The notes under the pieces were generated by a model that worked only from the letters and a program-made list of their open reading frames with translations, was not told where the DNA came from and did no database searches. The position numbers and the translations under genes are program-made. From Xanthostigma xanthostigma (Eukaryota; Arthropoda; Insecta; Raphidioptera; Raphidiidae), in the NCBI GenBank assembly GCA_963575645.1, contig OY754470.1, positions 29,308,501 through 29,372,500 on the forward strand: a DNA stretch of 64,000 nt, in the 5' to 3' direction. This document shows, piece after piece, positions 36,713 through 49,100 of this stretch. Position 1 is the first letter of the stretch. Each line of letters starts with the position of its first letter.

Positions 36713-37660
36713 ATAGGTATTATTTAGCAACGTACAAAACTAAATGAAATTTACGCCAACTTTTTAAACTAATTTAGTTCCTTCAAACTGTTACATATTG
36801 AACATGAAATTAGCCATAAAAACGCGTTACTTCGTAGAGGAACGGAACAAGAAGAGGTTAAAATTGAGTCACATCCATTAAATAAAACTAATTAAAGAAA
36901 GGAGAAAGATGAAGACGAGAAAAATGTGTAGGTACATGATATGGAAAGTCAAACCATAGATACAAGCAATGCAACGTGAAGCGTCCCATTAAATCAGAAT
37001 GCAGGCGAAAAAAATAGATGAATTGTTATGCAGAACAGAATGAAGATAGTGATGTTTGTAATTCTACTGGAGATGGCCTAAACATTTTTGACGAAAAAGT
37101 AGATTATCGCACTTAAAATTGAAATATAAAAATGTTGAATTTGAAATTGATGCAGTAACCTCTCAAAAATTTTAAATTGATAATTTTAATCACGTAAAAA
37201 AAACTTACGCAAAGCAGAAAAATTTCTTTATTAAAATAAATTCAAAAATACAGTACATGATAAGCTTTGATACGTAATAAAAAAATGAGCTTTATGTTTT
37301 TGCCATAAATAAGATCTATTTTGACTTTTAGTCATATAAACGTTTTATACTGCGTTGAGTTCATTTTGTATTTTATTTTTGAGTTCATAATAAATTACTG
37401 TTTATATTTTGATCCCTTGTCTCCTGTCTCTTTTTTCGTCACACTCATGGCTCAAGGTTGGATGCGGCAAGATCAAAGGTGATCACTCTAGTAGAGATTA
37501 AATTTAAAATGATCATACTGTTTATATCGTATGCATCTCAGGATGGCAGGGCAGGTGAATGAGATAATGAAGTTTGTTGTTGGGTCGTTTAACGTCAGGG
37601 TTAGTTATATTCCCATGTGGACCACTTGCAAACAACACTTTAATATACCTACATGACGAC
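36713..37660. other. No gene seen
   Basis: AT-rich; purine-rich around 36830-37100. No supported frame or bounded element. Confidence 0.45.
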
Positions 37661-38226
37661 ATATAGTATGTAAACGCGTAAGGTGCTCATAGGGAAATTA
37701 GCATTGGGAAAAAATACTTGGATCAGAGTTAGCCATGACTGCATTAATTGTTATTTCTATTGAATTATCGTGGTAACCTTGAGGATTTCTATTTTATTTT
37801 GATTTAGGTATTATAATAAAAAAAGCTCTTATAAATCATTATTTTAATTTTTTTTCAAAAATAAAACAAAAATACAACTCCATCTGTTTGGAAACATTTC
37901 ATTCAAAAATTGTCTGACTGGTATGACGTATGCGCGTTGGCAAATCAGTGACCCAATATGTCTTTAGGTTCAACACGAATAGGCGGAGATATTTGATCTT
38001 GCACCATATTTAAGTATTTTTGGTAATTTAATGTTCCATTACTAAAAAAAGTCCGATTATGTTGTAATAATTTGAATTTTTTCTTCGGTAGTATACACAT
38101 TCATTTTGCAAAAGAATATTATCTGTCAAATTGAAAAACAAGATTTAAAGGTTTACTCTGATCCAGTCATTTTTTCCCAATGTTAATTTCTGTATGTGTA
38201 CCTTACGTGTTTACATACTGTATATA
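37661..38226 (-). mobile_element. Internally deleted mariner/Tc1-like element
   Basis: Terminal inverted repeats of about 65-75 bases bound it: left ATATAGTATGTAAACGCGTA (37661-37735), right ending TTTACATACTGTATATA (38160-38226). Read on the minus strand, a piece starting MNVYTTEEKIQIIT resembles the N-terminus of DUF4817-type transposases, and NGTLNYQKYL further on resembles the conserved GTLTGQ-YL block of their catalytic domain. The stretch between is deleted and stops are present. It is a dead derivative with intact-looking ends. Confidence 0.7.
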
Positions 38227-38624
38227 GGTATACCGTGAATTTTATTTACCACGAATGGTTTCCGTAGTATTCCATGACAGCAATTTGTTTTAACGTTTTT
38301 TTTTTCAAATTCGATGCCTACCTGAAAAAAAATTTATATTTTAATGACTGGGTAGCTACCACTGCAAATCATACCAAGAGACAATTTGGAGAAATACACC
38401 CAACAATCGTATTTTATTTAATAGTAGTATGTATTATATGATTTGACTGATGGAAACAGAAAATACTTCTTAATATTAGGAGTTCTTATCTTCTCACTTT
38501 TAGGGAATTTTTCAGATAACTTACAGAGAAAAGCTTTTTAGGTTACCTATGTTTTTACTAGGTGTTAATGCGTATTTTGTGAAATTTCAAATTTTTGTTA
38601 AAAAAAATTAGAAATCGTCGCACA
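38227..38624. other. No gene seen
   Basis: AT-rich sequence without a supported feature. Confidence 0.45.
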
Positions 38625-38985
38625 TGAGACACCTGGCAAATGTGAAACAAAATTAAGTTTGCCAAAATCAACTTTAAGTTACAAAGCCCTTTGGACACTC
38701 TATGGATACTTCCTAAAGTCCTATAGACACTGCAACTTTAATTTATACTGTATCACCACCTAAGTGACTATTCTAGTAACTAATAATAAATACCCGTCAC
38801 CAAAAGTGATGTTACAATTCAACACAGCCAGCGTTACGCGCTGTCATCGAACTGTATACTATTAGCTGAAAAACGTAACGTCTCCTCATAAAAGTGTCGC
38901 GCCATCGCAACGTAACATCCTTCCATAAAAGTATCGCGCCAACCGAACACGCCATTAGATGTTTCACATAAAAAATGTAGGGTTG
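38625..38985 (+). repeat. Dispersed repeat X, copy 1
   Basis: A 360-base stretch homologous to the inverted, split copy at 62936-63720. Shared landmarks are CCTGGCAAATGTGAAAC, ACTTCCTAAAG, GCGTTACGCGCTGTCATC and AGCTGAAAAACGTAA. It lacks the MITE present in the other copy, so it shows the unoccupied site. The type of element is not recognised. Confidence 0.8.
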
Positions 38986-39076
38986 TGAACTTTTCAAAAA
39001 TTGTTTCGTTCATTATAAATCACTCTATCAGTTATTAACCAAGTGATCGTTTTAAAACTAAATAGATATTATCCAA

Positions 39077-39385
39077 GTGTGTAAGCTTTCACGGCCGGTG
39101 TTGATCCAAATCTTCTTGGTTTCCTGACGTTTCGTCTACAAAGGCGATGTGGAACGACTAATCACAGAACAGCATACTACGACCGAGTAGAGAACACGAG
39201 CACGCTGACTATAAAAGGCGGAAGTACCACACTTGTCGACACATTTACCTGTGAGCAGCCTAAAAGGACACTTCGCCCGCTACCACATCGCCTTTGATAA
39301 TGTCTACCGCAGTTGTAGACGAAACGTCAGGCATGTAATACCAATGGACCACGGCATACAAGCCCGGAAACCAAGAAGACTTAAA
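39077..39385. mobile_element. Inverted-repeat element, about 310 bp
   Basis: TTCTTGGTTTCC and CTGACGTTTCGTCTAC at the left pair with GTAGACGAAACGTCAG and GGAAACCAAGAA at the right. AAAGGCGATGTGG also pairs with CCACATCGCCTTT further in. The right arm has about 35 extra bases between the two parts. No coding is seen. Confidence 0.7.
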
Positions 39386-39449
39386 TAGATATTCAATACC
39401 AATTCGAGCGTTATTTTGTGATCAGATGAAATATCTACTGCAATATAAG

Positions 39450-39846
39450 CAGGGCCGGCATCACCCTAAGAGGGTTTAGAGAGGACTCCCCACTCGGAAA
39501 AATCCCGAAAGGGTAATTATCCACTCGAAAATTTTAAGCAGTTCTGATATTTATACCTGTGTATATCGCCTGAAAGCAAAAACGAGACTAATCCCATGTT
39601 CTAATGTAAAGTTGGTCTTGTTTTTATTTCAAGTATTTAGCACGAAGAAATAGATTTTGTACAGATTAAGTTGCGACTGTGATTAACAAAACAATGTCTA
39701 AGCTATAAAAATGAATTTATTTTACCAATTCCTATGTTTATTTACTTGTTTCCTATTTTTCATTTTTTGTTGGTGCGGAAGAGGGGGGAGGGGCTTTTTT
39801 CAAAATCAAACTACCCACTCGGGCTGAGCCTGTTCTGCCGGCTCTG
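39450..39846. mobile_element. hAT MITE with perfect 8-bp target duplication
   Basis: It starts CAGGGCCGGC and ends GCCGGCTCTG (imperfect inverted ends), and is flanked on both sides by AATATAAG (39442-39449 and 39847-39854). The 397-base length, with no coding and an 8-bp identical TSD, defines a non-autonomous hAT insertion. Confidence 0.92.
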
Positions 39847-39854
39847 AATATAAG

Positions 39855-40439
39855 TAAATCTATAGGAATAATAGAGAAACGTTACACATGCGTCCAAATA
39901 AATAGTAATGTTTTCAAACAACCTGTATGTACATTATTATATAATATAAAGGCGGTGGTTTCAGCTATTAACATTGTCACCTGTGGCTTAAGAGAATGGC
40001 GTACATCCAGCGTCGATCTTCACCCCACCTAAGTGCACCCCATTCCCGTTAAACAGATATAAACAGCTGTGGGATGCTTAGCAATTAAATTAACTTTCTA
40101 GAACATTAAACCTGTTTTATATGGATGACAATTTGTTAGAAAATCTTCATGAAATTTATATTAAAAACATTTTCTATTTCTAATACTGCAAAAAAAAGTG
40201 GACAGACTATGTAAGAAACAACAAGAAATTATATATTTCTGTGTAAATGCTACCTAAACTATATATTAAAAATCATGCACCTGAAAATTATACTTTTTAA
40301 TATCGGAAAAGCGCTCATCTACTTGATAGTGTTTAGAAACATATTTTAGTTTTTTCAGATCTTAAAAATCTGTTGTCATTTGTACGTAGGTACTGTACGT
40401 AAAAAAATTTGAAGTACATTTTACCATTCCAACCCACAA
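39855..40439. other. No gene seen
   Basis: No supported frame, RNA gene or bounded repeat. Confidence 0.45.
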
Positions 40440-40509
40440 GTGGGGAATGGTACTAGTTTAGGTCAAAAATCACTTTTCAAAAATTTTACAATATCTTTCC
40501 GTTTTGAGG

Positions 40510-40890
40510 TCCCCCTAATCCAAAAAACATATTTTTGAAAAAACTCTGTGCGTCTGTTAGTCTGTTTGTCTGTGAACACGATAGAGGTCAAACGGATGAG
40601 CGGATTGAAACCAAATTTTGGGAGGATGTTAGGTATGTAAATATGAAGAGCCCTATTGTTTTTGGGGAAAATCGGCGCATGCGCAGAAAAGATATAATAT
40701 GCTATAACGGTGTTTTTTTATATAATAATGATATACTTTTCATAACGGATTATTATTCTATTTATTTTTTCAAGAAACTTTTGTTAAAAAAATGTTTTTC
40801 TAAATTTTATAGTTTCGGAAATATTTTGAAAATAAAAAAAATTCAGCCGCTCTTTTGTTTTGTGGATCTGTCAGAAATAAACTAGTTCGG
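40510..40890 (+). repeat. Diverged repeat Y, copy 1
   Basis: AAGAGCCCTATT, GAAAATCGGCGCA and the AT-rich sequence after them match, inverted, the stretch at 43890-44172. A 116-codon open frame here (from 40535) has no recognisable motif. Because the related copy does not preserve it, it is treated as part of a mobile element. Confidence 0.6.
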
Positions 40891-41318
40891 CATGTTTTGA
40901 TTAATTTTTTCATGACGTGGAACATATTATGAACGATTTATTTAGCTATATTAAATAAGCTCTGTAGGAAAAAAACAGAAAACTATAGAAGTACAAATTA
41001 TAGCTGCTCACCTATGAAACCCGAACCGCAATGTAGGTCATAAAGTAGCGAAAATTAATATTGATATGAATCATGGATTAGTCATGTTCCACGCTTAATT
41101 AAATACTGTGTATATATTAAAAGTCGTCGTGCCTCTTGTAGCTCGGGTAGCTTCTTAGTGTATGCTTACAGGTGGGTGGTTAAGTTGGTGGGTGTGCAGA
41201 AGGTCTTGTTCAAGAGGAGGTAAAACACTAATTTACTGATTGAACTGGGGGTGTGCATAAGACCTTCTCGATGAGACAAGACGATACTTATGACTTCTTA
41301 TCCTGAGTTGCAGAAAAT
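40891..41318. other. No gene seen
   Basis: A loosely repeated AAGGTCTTGTTC/AAGACCTTCTC pair lies near 41205 and 41260; otherwise featureless. Confidence 0.4.
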
Positions 41319-42183
41319 ATTGTCAAAAAATCTAATTTGACAATGGCCTTAGATTGTGAACATACATAATATGTCTCCGTATGAAAAGCATAGTCGAGTT
41401 TTAAATGGATTCTGCTCGAAAAGTAGCTAATTGATCGATTGAGACGATATTTTTCCTAAACTGTGCGTATACATGTATTGAGCATCGTTTCTTGTACCGT
41501 TTCTACATCGAAACAACGTTTTTCTACGCATTTTTTAAAATTTAATTTGAAAAACGATCTTTTTCTATGTAGAACAATCATTTATTTTTGTGTGAGTACA
41601 ATCTAATGTTCTGCAAGTTCTCAAAAATGGGTAAAGCCCAAGATGATAACTGTCGCTTCTTTAAAGAAGCAAAAGAAACTGCTGAACACATCCTATGTGA
41701 ATGTATAGCAGTGCTCTCCAAAAGGCTGCTATATCTTAAAAGGCCTTTTCCAAAGCCTGAGGACATATGGAAAGCAGTCCCCATTATGGTAATAAGGTTC
41801 ATAAAAAGCATTCTACCAGACTGGGAATAATACTATTAGGGGATGCACAAAAGATTTTTTAGGTCGCAGTGTTTGTGAGATATCAAGTGTCTTATCAGTT
41901 ATCACCCCAAATAAATCTAATCTAATGTTCTGGAATAGATGACAGTGATTAATAGAACTTTTGTTTCCAAAATATGTATTGAAGGAGATTTATTTGGTTG
42001 AAGAACAATAGAAATAAGCTTTACCAAAGTATCGCTTGAGGCCAACGTTTCGAAAATTATGTCTTCACCCTCAGGGCCTATGACAGTGAGTTTGAATACG
42101 ACATTAGATTGCTCCTGATGTATGGACACTGTAATGATATAACCACAATCTAAGGCCATTGTCAAATTAATTTTTTTGACAAT
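41319..42183. mobile_element. Element with about 40-bp terminal inverted repeats
   Basis: The left end ATTGTCAAAAAATCTAATTT continues into GACAATGGCCTTAGATTGTG; the right end carries the inverse, CACAATCTAAGGCCATTGTC and AATTTTTTTGACAAT. The 865-base body contains an 82-codon minus-strand frame (41917-42165) with no recognised domain, and a younger LINE insertion (41614-41918). A lone copy of the left end occurs at 43098-43142. Confidence 0.75.
41614..41918 (+). mobile_element. 5'-truncated LINE, RNase H-type 3' end
   Basis: The frame closing at 41830 includes CRFFKEAKETAEHILCEC, the Cys/His-rich end of ORF2 in RNase H-bearing insect LINEs (typically ETAEHILCEC). About 90 bases of 3' untranslated sequence follow, then an AATCTAATCT tail. 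The 14 bases AATCTAATGTTCTG flank it at 41600-41613 and 41919-41932, a TSD made by target-primed reverse transcription. Only the last 70 or so codons were copied. The ATG at 41588 belongs to the flank, not to the LINE. Confidence 0.87.
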
Positions 42184-42203
42184 TCTTTGTGCAACCCAGC
42201 ATT

Positions 42204-42401
42204 ATAGTGCTGACACACGGTCGAACTTGGTCCGGTCCGACAACGGACATGGTACGGCGGATCTTGCAACAGACGACCGAATCTGTTTTCATCGAACCGG
42301 GCGGACACGCAGACTACTGTACATACGAACAGATTTGGTACGGAGCGGACCAGATCCGCTGTCCGCTTCGAACCAAGTTCGACCGTCTGTTAGTACTATT
42401 A
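42204..42401. mobile_element. MITE, about 198 bp
   Basis: Inverted ends: ATAGTGCTGACACACGGTCG with CGAACTTGG at the left, and CCAAGTTCGACCGTCTGTTA with GTACTAT at the right. GC-rich interior; sits 20 bases beyond the end of the 41319-42183 element. The overlapping open frames here are not gene-like. Confidence 0.75.
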
Positions 42402-43097
42402 GTCTTTATTTTTCTAATGTTAGAGAGAGAAGAAGACTTGGAAATTACAGGCGCTCGATAGTTGAGATCATCAATATTTATTTTCAAAATCTTTCTCCCA
42501 ATTTATTGAATTCGCTGGAAATGAATATGTACTATTTCATATAATAGGTATAATATAAGCTTTTCAAACAGCCACCCTAAAGTAAATGTTGCGGTTGACA
42601 TCATTATTTTGAATAACAAATTATTCACCCGGTTCAAAAAGGACGCTTATTCTGAACGCAGACTACTCATAACAAATTTGAACATTAAGTTAAGAAATAA
42701 GGCATGCTTCCATTTTTAATTAAAAATTAAAGTGTTTTCAATGAAAATCGACCCTGAACTTGTGACCTTTATGATCTTATAAACATAATTAATGAAATCA
42801 TATTTTGACATTAATAAAGCGATAATTTTTATCGAATATAAGTTTAATGCCCTTTTTATCGTAACTAAGGCACCTTAGTTCGTCACAATATCTCCACTGT
42901 TACATAAAAATATTTTGTTGTCTAGCATAATGTTATAATATTGGTATTCTAATTTCTATTTCAATATTATAAAGTGACAACTGCATTTACGAATGTTTAT
43001 CGGATTTTTAGAAATATATTTATGATTCAAATTTTAATTTAGCAGGCTTTATTTTTTATAATCACGGAGTAAACATTGATGCTTGTTTGCAGAACTC
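42402..43097. other. No gene seen
   Basis: AT-rich; a short ACTAAGGCACCTTAGT dyad lies near 42884. Confidence 0.45.
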
Positions 43098-43142
43098 ATT
43101 GTCAGAAAATTTTAATTGACGATGTCCTTAGATTGTAATCAT
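43098..43142 (+). repeat. Isolated end of the 41319-42183 element family
   Basis: CATTGTCAGAAAATTTTAAT with GACGATGTCCTTAGATTGTA matches the left terminal repeat at 41319-41358 with several substitutions. No partner end is nearby. Confidence 0.6.
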
Positions 43143-43889
43143 TATAGAGTTTTCATAATATATGCCCGAAACAGTTAACTGCCGTTGTCGTATACTTTTA
43201 TCCGACGCCCCAAAAGGAGAATAATTTTTCGGGTGCATTGTATGTATGTTTGTTCAGTTCTTTGGCATGCTTTGTAGCCTACAACGGCTTGATGGATTTT
43301 GACATATGAGGTGTCTAATCAGAAAAAGTGTAATTAACTTTTAGGATTTTTAAAGAGCTATGTAAGATTAATACGAAACGAACTATATAATTTTAAAACG
43401 GTATCTGTCGAGGATTCCTCTTTATAATTGACGCCTTCGACTGCAAGGGATGTTGGTGTAAGTAAATGATTTGAAATCACTATTGACTAAGTTATTTACA
43501 TGATATGTACACAATCTGTGCAACACAAATACAATTTATTCTGATGAGTAGATTTATTGATATATTTTCTAGAACGTAAAATCGAAAATAAACTTCACAT
43601 GGACGGATTCATGTTTTGTGTGGATTTTTGTATCACACCTGACTTTTTCTTCTACAAACGCCTTCATTGTTTGTAAATTAGAAACAAAGATATTCTATGT
43701 ATACTAGTAAATTGATTTTTTGTAATCTAGGTCTGTTTTTTCATTCTTTTTTATGATAGTCGTCCATAGTTATATTTATTAAAAAAATATGTTTTAGAAA
43801 CTAAAAACTTATAAAAACGTCACAGATGCTAATGAACCACAATTTCAATTTTTGAAAAAGATAAAAAATAGGGCAAATTATTATTTCGT
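43143..43889. other. No gene seen
   Basis: A GTATGTATGTTTGT stretch near 43240 resembles one near 54512 and may be part of a dispersed repeat. No supported gene. Confidence 0.4.
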
Positions 43890-44172
43890 TAAAAGTAAAA
43901 AAATCCAGCCAAAGCCAAATCATGCTTGTCAGCTACCTAATTTGTTGTTGTGTACAGAACAAAAGAACAGCTGTTTTGTTGTGTTCAAAATTATTTCCAA
44001 AATATCAAGCTTAGAAAAAAATGTTTTTTTACAAAACGTTGTTGCAAAGATAAATAGAAAAATAAACAGTTATGAAAACTCTACTATTTTTATATAAAAA
44101 AAGACAACGCTATAACATATATATTTCTTTAGCGTCTGCGCCGATTTTCCTCATAACTAATAGGGCTCTTCA
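43890..44172 (-). repeat. Diverged repeat Y, copy 2 (inverted)
   Basis: TGCGCCGATTTTCC and AATAGGGCTCTTCAT at the right, and the AT-rich stretch to their left, are the inverse of 40640-40890 with many substitutions. An 81-codon frame from 43852 is not conserved between copies. Confidence 0.6.
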
Positions 44173-45008
44173 TAATGTCATTGCGAATTAATATAAACAA
44201 AAACTGAAAACATATAATATATTTTACAACTCTTATTATATACAAAATGTATCAAAACATAATATTAACAAACAATAAAAACATTATCGATAATTGCGTT
44301 CATTAATTAAAAACGTAGTATTTTTCTCGTGTTATCATACATTTTTATCCATATTTGAATGAAAAACTAAAATGTACTTGACTATAAAAAAAACCAGTAA
44401 ACTCTGACGCTTTCTTTCAACGTACCTATATGACATTTAATTTTAGACCAAACGTTTTTTGTTGATATAGCAACTGCAAACATTAAAAAATCAGTAAGTT
44501 ATAAAAAAAAACTGATTTGAGCGCTTAAATTGTTCAAAGTTCAAAGGTAGACGAAGGTGGCCTGAAAAGGGTTGAGCCTTTAAATGAAAATAGCGTTGCA
44601 CTCCAAAACCATTCTGGCGTTACCATTGAACCATTGATATCTGTCAAATTTTCAGTCATTTTAGATGGTCAAGCTCTATAAAAATGTATCTCTTCACATT
44701 TTGGCAGTCACGATCAAATTTACGAATTGGATTCGATTTGGTTGACAACCAAAATTCTGGCTTTCAGGGACTTTTCAACAATTCTTGAGCTTTGGTCATG
44801 ATGACCGTTAAAGTGGGAGCATTTTTTATTGAGCTATTAAACGTCACATAATATCTGAGCGTTTAAAAACACTGAAATTTTAACAGACATCTTTCAGAAG
44901 ATCTAAAATGGTAGCACCAAAGTGGGTTTGACGTGTTACCCCATCTTAGAGTTTTAATGAATTTACTACTTGTAGTATTTGCATACTAAATTAAGAACTC
45001 AGAAGGTT
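44173..45008. other. No gene seen; region downstream of the transporter gene
   Basis: AT-rich sequence beyond the 3' end of the minus-strand transporter. No frame or bounded element is supported. Confidence 0.45.
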
Positions 45009-45014
45009 TTTATT
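45009..45014 (-). terminator. Candidate polyadenylation signal of the transporter
   Basis: AATAAA on the minus strand about 200 bases after the stop codon, a plausible distance for the 3' end; a second AATAAA lies at about 44825-44830. The signal is frequent by chance in DNA this AT-rich. Confidence 0.3.
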
Positions 45015-45212
45015 TTCACGAAAAACCAAATGTAAATTTCATACCTTATTTTCATTGAAACTAGTCATCATTGAAATGACATTTTTGATCTCGTGTTCAT
45101 TTTATAAATAATTCGGTTTATAAACACTAGCGTACATAACTGGTTTTTTTTAAGAGTGCGGATTTTTGGCCAAAACAATAATTCAGTAAAAAAATAAATA
45201 TTGGACAGGTGA

Positions 45213-45432
45213 TTACGCCACATCATCAGCGTAAGATTTATGTCTTCGAGTTTCGAGTGTTCCGTAACTATGACTGGCTCCGTTTGCCAAAGTCACTGTA
45301 GCAGCTCCGATACTCTCGATGCTTTCTCGACGAGGCCACGCCCTGCTCTTGTAACTATTACAAGCTATTAAACTGTTCATAGCTGCAGGTCTGCTCTGCT
45401 CAATTGAGATTCCGTTCACTGTTTTTACACTG
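45213..45432 (-). CDS. Transporter exon 9, C-terminal tail (residues 447-519)
   Basis: After TTTACAG the frame runs through GISIEQSRPAAMNSLIACN, RAWPRRESIESIGAATVTLA and SHSYGTLETRRHKSYADDVA to TAA (45215-45213). The tail is Ser-, Arg- and Glu-rich with no membrane segment, and is probably cytosolic. It is the least conserved part of the family, so support is mainly phase, splice signals and the stop. Confidence 0.8.
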
Positions 45433-46072
45433 CTGTAAAAGATAACACAATATTTGTCACTTCGTCTTCGAGATGGGCTAACGGATCTTTTTAGTGATTT
45501 GTTTTTTTTTTGCATTTAAATCTCGAGGGGGATCTGCCTCTCTGAACCGGCTCAAAAATATCTGAGTTCTGAATACGTTACTACAACTGTTATCCATTAA
45601 TATTACCTGATGAATATGGTGCGTAGTTTTGTTAAAATTTTTCATTTGAATTCAAATTTGAAAATAATTAATTTTTTTGTGTGCTACTAAATTTTATTTC
45701 AAATTCATAAGAAAAGATAGCAAACTGTGCGGAATTATTAAAATGTGTATACAAAAATTTAAATAATTTTGAAACATTCATTATAGCTATGTTGGGCGCT
45801 AATAATAATTTAATAAATTGAATTTATGAAATGGTATAAAAATAATTGAAACAATTATTATTGTGCCGTAAAATAAAAAATAACATTCTTAAATTAAAAT
45901 TATGAATCTAACTTTATTTCAAAATGTACATTGTGATTGTACAAGATTACAATCACGTGTGCCAAACCTAGAACATATTGCACAGTCGTGTACCTACTCT
46001 TATCTCTGGCACAGTACTGTACTAGATCCGTAGAGAAGGAATTTATTATTGCATCTTAGACTACACACTCCC

Positions 46073-46114
<42 letters not shown>

Positions 46115-49100
46115 GCTACAGAAGACTTATGTGAAGTGGCAAATTCATCGAATGGGGCCCTCCCTTAAAAAGCTTCACGTTGTAGTTTCATCTTTATAAA
46201 TCACGAAGTAAAGTAGATATTTGTATAATTCGCGTATGTTCTTGAGTTAATACCTAACTTAAATTGATTAATCGAATATTTGATTACCGTCTGATTAGAA
46301 TTCAGTTCTGAAGAAGATCCAAATCCGAACCAAAACGTTAGTGTATTGAATTTATATATTTTTGTTAATACTATAATTGTCTGAAAAATCGGTCGATAAT
46401 TTTATTAAATTGATTAAATGCAATATTAATATTTTTTACCAAATTTTGTAATAAATGTTAGGTTCCTCCTGTCCTAACAGTCTCTCGGACCGAGGGCTCC
46501 CTCAGCCCTGGGGTCCACGTAATTTTGCTCGTTCTGCCACCATATTGTTACGCTACTGTTCATGTGTATAGAGAATGCGTCTCTGTGTTAAATGTTTAAC
46601 TGAGTTAAAAAGAAGTGAGTCGGCTCGCAGGGATCTTCTGTCAAGATTTGATCTTTGAGCCGGTTCAGAACTGAGTTACCCAACCCTACTTCGTCTAGTA
46701 GCAAAGTATGTGTGACCATGAATTCTGTTGTTAAAACTTTTAAAATTATGAAGAAATTTGGCATTTACTAACCTCCTGGTAGATTGCATCATATTACTAT
46801 CTTGAGATAGATAACTTCCGTTGACATCGCACGCAGATGGTTTAGTTTCTTCGACGTCAGGAGGAGGCAGTTGTGTATAGTGTCGGCGTTTCTTGTTCAT
46901 CAGCAAGAAGATTGTTGTGATAAAAGCCTGCAAAAAAAGAAATTTTAATTTTGATTTCTTCGTATTCATAATCAACTCCAATTGAAATTTAGTTAATCGT
47001 AGGAAATATTTAATTGGTATTTTTGTAATAAACTTGTCAAATTACAACGTGAGAATTGAGAATTTGTAATAGAAGAATGCATGATGCTTATAGTTGAATT
47101 TACGCTAGGTGCCACCCTAGGATCACCAATTTTAAACTAGTATCCAGACAGTACACAAGCCAGGACCCTGCTACTACACGGCGCTAAAAATGATTTTTCT
47201 GAATTTTAAATTCCAACGTTTTTTAAAAAATGAAGCCTTTTTGGATTTACATATCTGAAGACCATAAATTCTCAATGTTAAGGAATCCTACTGTCACGCA
47301 TTTAGTTTTGAAATATGATGCAATAATAGAGATATTTTGTTAGTCATAATAAATAATAACAAAAATGATACCATTATCTGTTCTTAAATACTACACCAGT
47401 CTTCTAAAACACGTGAATGATTAATGGTTGTCACAAAAGATTTTTGTTGTGAACACATACAGGATATAAAATTTATTTTCCGTAAACTTTGATTTTAAAT
47501 TAATGAAGTTATGTTACTTCAAAACTCGAGAATTACTGAATAGATTTGAAAAATCCTGCACTGTATAAAAATCTACTGGACAAGCAACCTATTAATAATT
47601 AATATTTAATAATTACGCTACTACAAAAAGGGGTATGATGTCATGGGCAATTGAAAATGTGTATATGTATCAGTTAGTTTTCAAATTAATAATATTAAAA
47701 TGATATACTTGCCACAAATAAATGCAGTCCAAATATGAACATGGATGCGTTTCTAAATCCAATATTATCGTAAAGAATTCCTGAAATTGATGGTCCAATA
47801 AACGCACCCAGCGCAAAGGTACTAGTCCACAAACCAGAAATTAAACCGAATGTTTCCAAATTATTGGGAAATCCGTGGTCGCTGCAATAAATAAATTTTG
47901 TTCATATTATTAATAAAATTACGAACTTCGTATAACTTGAATACCACCGAGAAAATTGGTAGAATAAAATTTCATAATTCCTATTAAAAAATATTTTTAA
48001 AAAATGATGACTAAAAAAATATGCTTCAAATATTTCAAATGGCGTTCTATTCAGACATTCTGAATGGAGATTATATAATTCCTTTTTTGCTCAACATGTG
48101 TTATGTTTTTTCTGTATAAAGTATTTATAAATTCCACCATCGTGGAAATTTTATGATAGAAAGTTGGAATTTTACTCGTGCCATGGAGTAGGTACTACAG
48201 AAATGATGAAATGTATTAATTTTAGATGTTATTCTTTGACAAATCGAATAGTTGTGCATAGTACCACAATCACTTTGTCAAGTAATAACAACTAAAAGTA
48301 ATAAATTTCATCATTAATTCTGGAAAACTCAGTGGCTTCAGAGTTGTACAAAAAAATCAAAACAGTTGGAATACTTACACGCTTGTTCTTAGGGCATCCG
48401 TAAAAGAAGCAACCAATTGCGCTGCCATCCCAAGGCCATGTAATACCAATCCAGTTATAGTAACCAATAAGATTCTGTAAATAATTTTTTGTGTTGATAT
48501 TGCTTATTATTTAGCTGACTTACAGTGATACGCACAATCACAAGTACCATTTAATTATTAAAAATGATGCGAGGTTAAAAAATTTATTTTTTAATGATGA
48601 ATAATAGATTTCACAGAAGACATTTTTTTTCAAACACAAAACATTTTCAAAAAGTTAGCAATCTGAGATGTATCTAAATAAGTCTCTATGAGCAGATTAA
48701 GAAGCCAATTTTTTCTCCTAAAAATAGCAACTAAGGTAGCCACAAAATGACTAATTTTGGTGTCCCCTGGTTCAAATTTATTAGCTATGTAGTCTTAATG
48801 GTAACGAGACATATTAAGTCTCATATCTCTGAGATAGCAGCTCAAAATTCTATAAGCTTCGTCTAATGTCACTGGCTGCATAATGTATTAATTCGTCAGT
48901 GGAAGTTATTTTCAAAAAAGAGTTTTTGAAAAACAAGTATAATTATTTACTTCAAATGTCGATCTGTTGGATAGTTTTATATAGGTACTAAGCACGGAAC
49001 CATCTGTTCACAAACGGAGGGAGATATTTAATCTATACTTAAATAGTAGAGTAGCCATCTTTATAGTTAGATACGCTTAATATGGAGCAACGAAGCAATT

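Noticed and set aside
40535..40885. 116-codon open frame as a gene
   Set aside because: It lies in a dispersed repeat whose second copy does not preserve the frame; no motif.
42176..42544. Overlapping frames of 90-122 codons
   Set aside because: They cover a short MITE with inverted ends; the GC-rich interior lacks stops by composition.
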